Source: Lachnospiraceae bacterium (GTDB taxonomy: Bacteria; Bacillota; Clostridia; Lachnospirales; Lachnospiraceae). From it: a stretch of 34,977 bases of DNA. The DNA lies in NCBI GenBank assembly GCA_900759665.1, contig CAAEWE010000049.1:1-34977 (forward strand), given 5' to 3'. Shown piece after piece: positions 31,878 through 34,977 of the stretch. The notes under the pieces were generated by a model that worked only from the letters and a program-made list of their open reading frames with translations, ran no database searches and had not been told where the DNA came from. The translations under genes and the position numbers were made by a program. Each line of letters starts with the position of its first letter. The stretch's first letter is position 1.

Positions 31878-31992
31878 TATGCAAAAGTACCATAGATTCT
31901 ACGGATTCTTGTAGCACTATTCCCATATCCGGATCATGCCGGAACCTTTTTATATGTGCTCCCGGAAACAACCGCTTTCCATGTACCCGGGA

Positions 31993-32790
31993 TCAATTGC
32001 TGCTGCCTTGAAATTCTGTCATATGCTTCCGATAATGCAGCGGCAGATTGGTTCTCTGCAGACCTGTATCTTCCCTCTCCTTAATGGCTATACTGTCAAA
32101 AAACGCCTTCCACAGATCTGCATACTCCTGTCCGCCACTATGCTCCAGTTCATCTAACACCTGACGTTCCTCTGGTTCCAACCTGCGCAGGTACCATTTC
32201 CTGCCGGGATTATGAAACGCTGCTTTGCCATGGATTTTGTCATAGACAATGAACCATTCCGGATTCAGACGGTCTGTAAAATGGTCTGCAACCATATCGA
32301 TCACCTCATTCTCCGGCTCGATCACTGCATACAATACAGGATGATCCTGCCAGGATATTTCCTCAAACCGGATAAACTCAAGGAAGTAGTGTGCCTCATT
32401 CCTCGCTTTCCGGTAAATCTCAAATATCCTCTGGACACAGGGAACATGAAGTGCCTCCGTCACCTTACTGCCCAGTGCAAAACCGTATACAATAAAATGA
32501 TAAATGACATCTGCCTTATCTGGCTGGCGGCTTCCTGCCGCCACCATAATATACTCATACGCCTGCTGCGAAATCTGCCGCCGGACGGTACGAAGCACCT
32601 TCGTCATCTTCTCCGGATCCGGCACCACATCCACATACTCCGAAAACAACGTATAATTCTGTTCTGCCTCCGGCATATTGACCTCCAGCCGGATATGGTC
32701 GTGGCCATAGGCCGACTTTCCCGCATCATAAACCGCCGTAAAGATTGCCTCCGGTGTATCGTCACACCGGTATATCCTCGTCTCCTTCAT
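31993..32790 (-). CDS. Putative DNA repair protein, TIGR03915/DUF4130 family
   Basis: This 265-residue protein matches the DUF4130 family, which is found as partner of a radical SAM protein. Visible features are the N-terminal YRCDDTPEAIFTAVYDAG, the central VPCVQRIFEIYRKARNEAHYFLEFIRFEE, and ADHFTDRLNPEWFIVYDKIHGKAAFHNPGRKWY. It is annotated in genomes as a putative DNA metabolism or repair protein; the activity is not established to my knowledge. It starts 24 bp after the radical SAM gene and is surely in the same operon. No clear terminator follows; only a weak inverted repeat near 31976-32000 is seen. Confidence 0.88.
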   Translation of the reverse strand: MKETRIYRCDDTPEAIFTAVYDAGKSAYGHDHIRLEVNMPEAEQNYTLFSEYVDVVPDPEKMTKVLRTVRRQISQQAYEYIMVAAGSRQPDKADVIYHFIVYGFALGSKVTEALHVPCVQRIFEIYRKARNEAHYFLEFIRFEEISWQDHPVLYAVIEPENEVIDMVADHFTDRLNPEWFIVYDKIHGKAAFHNPGRKWYLRRLEPEERQVLDELEHSGGQEYADLWKAFFDSIAIKEREDTGLQRTNLPLHYRKHMTEFQGSSN

Positions 32791-32814
32791 TGTCTCCCGA
32801 TCACCTCCGCCACA

Positions 32815-34410
32815 TTAATTCCCATCTGCCGCAAAATCAAACAGCGACAACTGCTGATAATGGATCTGGTTCTGCTGATAACATCTCTGCAATTCCTTCT
32901 CCTCCCCTACCAGCCGTCTCGTGATAAAATCCTCATCTACCTTGAGAAAGTCATACATCATCCTGCCATTACACGTAATAAAATATACTGCCCGCTTTAA
33001 TACCACTCCCATTTTTTTCAGATGTGAATAGTCCAGGGAACCCGTCCTTCTCGCTTTCACGATCCGGCTGGCAGACTTTACACCGATCCCCGGCACACGC
33101 AGCAGCGTATTATAATCCGCAGTATTGATCTCTACCGGAAAAGACTCCATATGTCCCAATGCCCAGTCGCATTTGGGATCAAGAAACACGTTGAAATTAG
33201 GTCTGGACGGTGACAACAGTTCCCCGGCCTCAAAGCCGTAATACCGAAGCAAAAAGTCTGCCTGATACAACCGATGCTCCCGCCGCAGAGGCGGTCCACT
33301 CTCCAGTGCCGGAAGAGAGGCATCCTGATTCACATTGATAAAAGCAGAATAAAACACTCTCTTGAGATCAAATCTCTGATATAATGCCTCCGAAACAGAC
33401 ATAATCTCATAGTCACTCTCCCCTCCGGCACCAATGATCATCTGTGTACTCTGACCCGCCGGCACAAATCCACGGTTTGTATCATGATGCCGCCACTGTG
33501 TCAGTCCTGTCGCTTTGACAGAAGAAGGAAGATGCAGATCATCTGTTACCGCCTTCTGCCGAGCTGTCGCCTCCGATGTAGTCCTGCTATAATCTACTCT
33601 ACCCAATATGCCATGCTCCCTCGGCTTTGTGGCATCTCCTCCCTGTCCTGCTCCACCCGATATGTCCTGCAGACCTGCAAGCTTCGGCGTATCCTGTCTC
33701 CGGCTGATCCCATCCGGCATGCTTCTCCCCAGTCTGCGGCTGGTATGCCAGTAAGCACTGCGATTACCCCCCTTCATCCCAAGTGCCTGCCGGCTCTCCT
33801 CCATTCCCGACTGAATCTGACGCATAGGCGTCAGGATCTGCCTGCGATCCTTATTGGGTGCAAGCTGACGCAGGCCGTCCGCCGTAGGAAGCTCCATATT
33901 GACACTCATACGATCCGCATACCATCCTGCCAGCTCCACCAACTCCGGCGAAGCCCCCGGTATCGCCTTGCAATGGATATAGCCATGGAACCGGTGAATC
34001 GTCCTGAGATTGTGAAGCGTCTGGCAGATCAGCTCCATCGTATGATCTGCCGACTGTATGATCCCGGAACTCAGAAAAAGACCCTCTATATAATTTCTCC
34101 GGTAAAACTCCATCGTCAGCTCGCAAACCTCCTCTGGGGTAAACGTCGCTCTGGGAACATCATTCGTCACACGGTTAATACAATATTTGCAATTATAGAT
34201 ACATTCATTGGTAAACAAAATCTTTAACAAAGAAATGCATCTCCCATCCGCCGAGAAGCTGTGACAGATCCCCGCCGCACTGGTATTCCCTATCTGTCCA
34301 TCCTTCCCCTTCCGGGAAACTCCACTGGAGGTACAAGCAACATCGTACTTCGCTGCATCAGATAATATCCGCAGCTTCTCCTCCAGAGATGCGTGCTCCG
34401 CAAAGATCAT
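32815..34410 (-). CDS. Radical SAM putative DNA modification/repair protein, TIGR03916 family
   Basis: This 531-residue protein has the radical SAM cluster motif CIYNCKYC (Cys70, Cys74, Cys77), with family landmarks before it (AKYDVACTSSG and GICHSFSADGRCISLLKILFTN) and after it (LFLSSGII; GYIHCKAIPGA; SVNMELPT; FVPAGQSTQMIIGA). A helix-hairpin-helix DNA-binding unit, LLRVPGIGVKSASRIVKAR, lies near the C-terminus. Residues about 210-310 form a Gly/Arg/Ser-rich insertion absent from the usual form of about 420-430 residues. The start at MIFAEH is set by AGGAG 8 nt upstream. Transcription begins at a promoter that carries a LexA box, which supports a DNA damage role. Confidence 0.9.
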   Translation of the reverse strand: MIFAEHASLEEKLRILSDAAKYDVACTSSGVSRKGKDGQIGNTSAAGICHSFSADGRCISLLKILFTNECIYNCKYCINRVTNDVPRATFTPEEVCELTMEFYRRNYIEGLFLSSGIIQSADHTMELICQTLHNLRTIHRFHGYIHCKAIPGASPELVELAGWYADRMSVNMELPTADGLRQLAPNKDRRQILTPMRQIQSGMEESRQALGMKGGNRSAYWHTSRRLGRSMPDGISRRQDTPKLAGLQDISGGAGQGGDATKPREHGILGRVDYSRTTSEATARQKAVTDDLHLPSSVKATGLTQWRHHDTNRGFVPAGQSTQMIIGAGGESDYEIMSVSEALYQRFDLKRVFYSAFINVNQDASLPALESGPPLRREHRLYQADFLLRYYGFEAGELLSPSRPNFNVFLDPKCDWALGHMESFPVEINTADYNTLLRVPGIGVKSASRIVKARRTGSLDYSHLKKMGVVLKRAVYFITCNGRMMYDFLKVDEDFITRRLVGEEKELQRCYQQNQIHYQQLSLFDFAADGN

Positions 34411-34436
34411 TTTATCATCTCCTCTCAAACGCATAT

Positions 34437-34450
34437 CGAACATTTGTTCT
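34437..34450 (-). promoter_or_regulatory. LexA/DinR SOS box
   Basis: The minus strand reads AGAACAAATGTTCG, which fits the Bacillus-type LexA consensus CGAACRNRYGTTYG at all but the first base and contains the perfect GAAC-N4-GTTC core. It lies directly after the -10 element, over the expected transcription start, where LexA would block transcription. Confidence 0.8.
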
Positions 34451-34453
34451 ATT

Positions 34454-34482
34454 ATAATACACTTGCCTCAGGTCTGTGTCAA
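34454..34482 (-). promoter_or_regulatory. Promoter of the radical SAM / DUF4130 operon
   Basis: TTGACA (34477-34482), a 17-bp spacer and TATTAT (34454-34459) on the minus strand, about 44 bp before the radical SAM ATG. Confidence 0.85.
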
Positions 34483-34532
34483 GAGGAAAAAGATGGAAAA
34501 ATATGTACAAATTCTACTTTTATTGCATAAAA

Positions 34533-34566
34533 AAGGACCATGCATCTATGCATGTCCTTCCTTTTT
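34533..34566. terminator. Terminator-like hairpin, possibly bidirectional
   Basis: AAGGAC-C-ATGCAT pairs with ATGCAT-GTCCTT (34533-34559) with one bulge. It is flanked by a T run on both strands (CCTTTTTTC on plus, TTTTTT on minus). The stop of the small minus-strand frame lies inside it. Confidence 0.7.
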
Positions 34567-34701
34567 TCTATATGCATCTTTTAACCGGATGTCATTGTCT
34601 TGTATTTGCTGCTCATCCATATAGAGTTCTTCTGCCAATTCACAAAATAGATATGATGCTTCATAATCAACCACTCTGTTCTTAAAAGTTGCCTGATCCA
34701 T
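34546..34701 (-). CDS. Small unidentified protein (51 residues or slightly longer)
   Basis: From the ATG at 34701 the frame encodes an acidic, helical peptide (MDQATFKNRVVDYEASYLF, then CELAEELYMDEQQIQ, ending RKKEGHA). An in-frame GTG six codons upstream is an alternative start. Neither has a good ribosome site. The stop falls in the hairpin at 34533-34559. I do not recognise it; its look and place suggest a small gene from a conjugative element. Confidence 0.4.
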   Translation of the reverse strand: MDQATFKNRVVDYEASYLFCELAEELYMDEQQIQDNDIRLKDAYRKKEGHA

Positions 34702-34715
34702 GACTAGAACTGTTT

Positions 34716-34821
34716 TCACTTGCCTGGTTTTTCTTCCATACCTTCATAGTCCACATGAATCTTGGCTTTCTCCTTGGTGTGAATGACCATTGGCTTGTCA
34801 TCCACCTTTTTTTATCTTCAA
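34716..34821 (-). pseudogene. Frameshifted fragment resembling the start of a conjugative-element protein
   Basis: A TTG start at 34821 has GGGAGG 8 nt upstream. The frame stops after seven codons, but if the run of seven A (minus strand, in GATAAAAAAAGG) had six A it would continue for 34 codons: MKIKK, then VDDKPMVIHTKEKAKIHV, ending EEKPGK. From memory KVDDKPMVIHTKEK resembles the N-terminus of proteins carried on Tn1549/CTn-like elements, which are longer. A one-base insertion or sequencing error, plus truncation, would explain what is seen. Confidence 0.4.
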
Positions 34822-34977
34822 TGTTCTCACCTCCCAAATTGCTAAATAAAATATTTATAAACTCGTTGCATAATTTAGATATTCTGTGTATACTATAGTT
34901 AGTAGATGGGCTATATGCCTATCATGTGGACTGACACATAAAATCCGAAATTCTTTCCGGACTTCGGGTGCCGGACA
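34822..34977. other. AT-rich right end of the window
   Basis: No clear gene is present. A small inverted repeat with TCCGG/CCGGA arms (about 34956-34975) lies at the window edge. Confidence 0.35.

Noticed and set aside
31925..32000. CCGG-rich inverted repeats after the DUF4130 gene as a terminator
   Set aside because: The loop is long and no T-tract follows on the minus strand.

Overview
The window looks like chromosome from a spore-forming, gut-type Clostridia member of the Lachnospiraceae kind. The evidence is a SpoIIQ-like protein, a BofA/YaaL pair, a FabV-type enoyl reductase, an HrcA/CIRCE-controlled Hsp20, glycogen and alpha-glucan enzymes, and a large secreted GH5 glycanase with Ig-like domains. 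All assignments come from reading motifs by eye; no database search was run. Most genes are on the minus strand.

Layout from left to right. (a) 1-3436: the end of an unidentified plus-strand frame, a SpoIIQ-like LytM protein, and an apparent phosphoribosyltransferase / sppA / RDD operon. (b) 3614-9308: glycogen phosphorylase (minus), then on the plus strand a PrcB-like lipoprotein and a GH31 alpha-glucosidase. (c) 9410-19077: one tightly packed minus-strand Tad (type IVb pilus / type II-IV secretion) operon. Its order of transcription is prepilin peptidase, TadZ-like, TadA ATPase, TadB, TadC, Flp pilin, DUF5702 protein, TadE-like with a Cys/His tail, a second prepilin peptidase, a second TadE-like, and an FHA protein. 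A near-consensus promoter (TTGACA-17-TATAGT) precedes it. (d) 19111-19960: bofA-like (minus) and yaaL-like (plus), divergent. (e) 19837-24844: UvrD-family helicase, gltX with a short upstream reading frame, a degenerate sirtuin and a cytidylate-kinase-like protein. (f) 25244-27381: fabV, tRNA-Gly(CCC) and hsp20 under CIRCE. (g) 27518-31780: a 1420-residue secreted GH5 protein with a 16-residue-repeat linker. (h) 31993-34482: a two-gene putative DNA repair unit (DUF4130/TIGR03915 type plus TIGR03916 radical SAM type) whose promoter carries a near-perfect LexA/DinR SOS box. (i) 34546-34977: small, broken frames that look like debris of a mobile element.

How the parts work together. The Tad operon holds the cytoplasmic ATPase, two membrane platform proteins, a pilin, pseudopilins and two processing peptidases, so it can plausibly build an envelope-spanning fibre in a Gram-positive cell without an outer-membrane secretin. 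The GH5 protein (outside the cell), GH31 enzyme and glycogen phosphorylase together indicate life on plant or storage glucans. The repair pair probably responds to DNA damage. The strongest candidates for undescribed biology are the Tad operon, with its metal-site-bearing pseudopilin and internal 174-bp inverted-repeat element, and the SOS-linked radical SAM repair pair with its unusual insertion.
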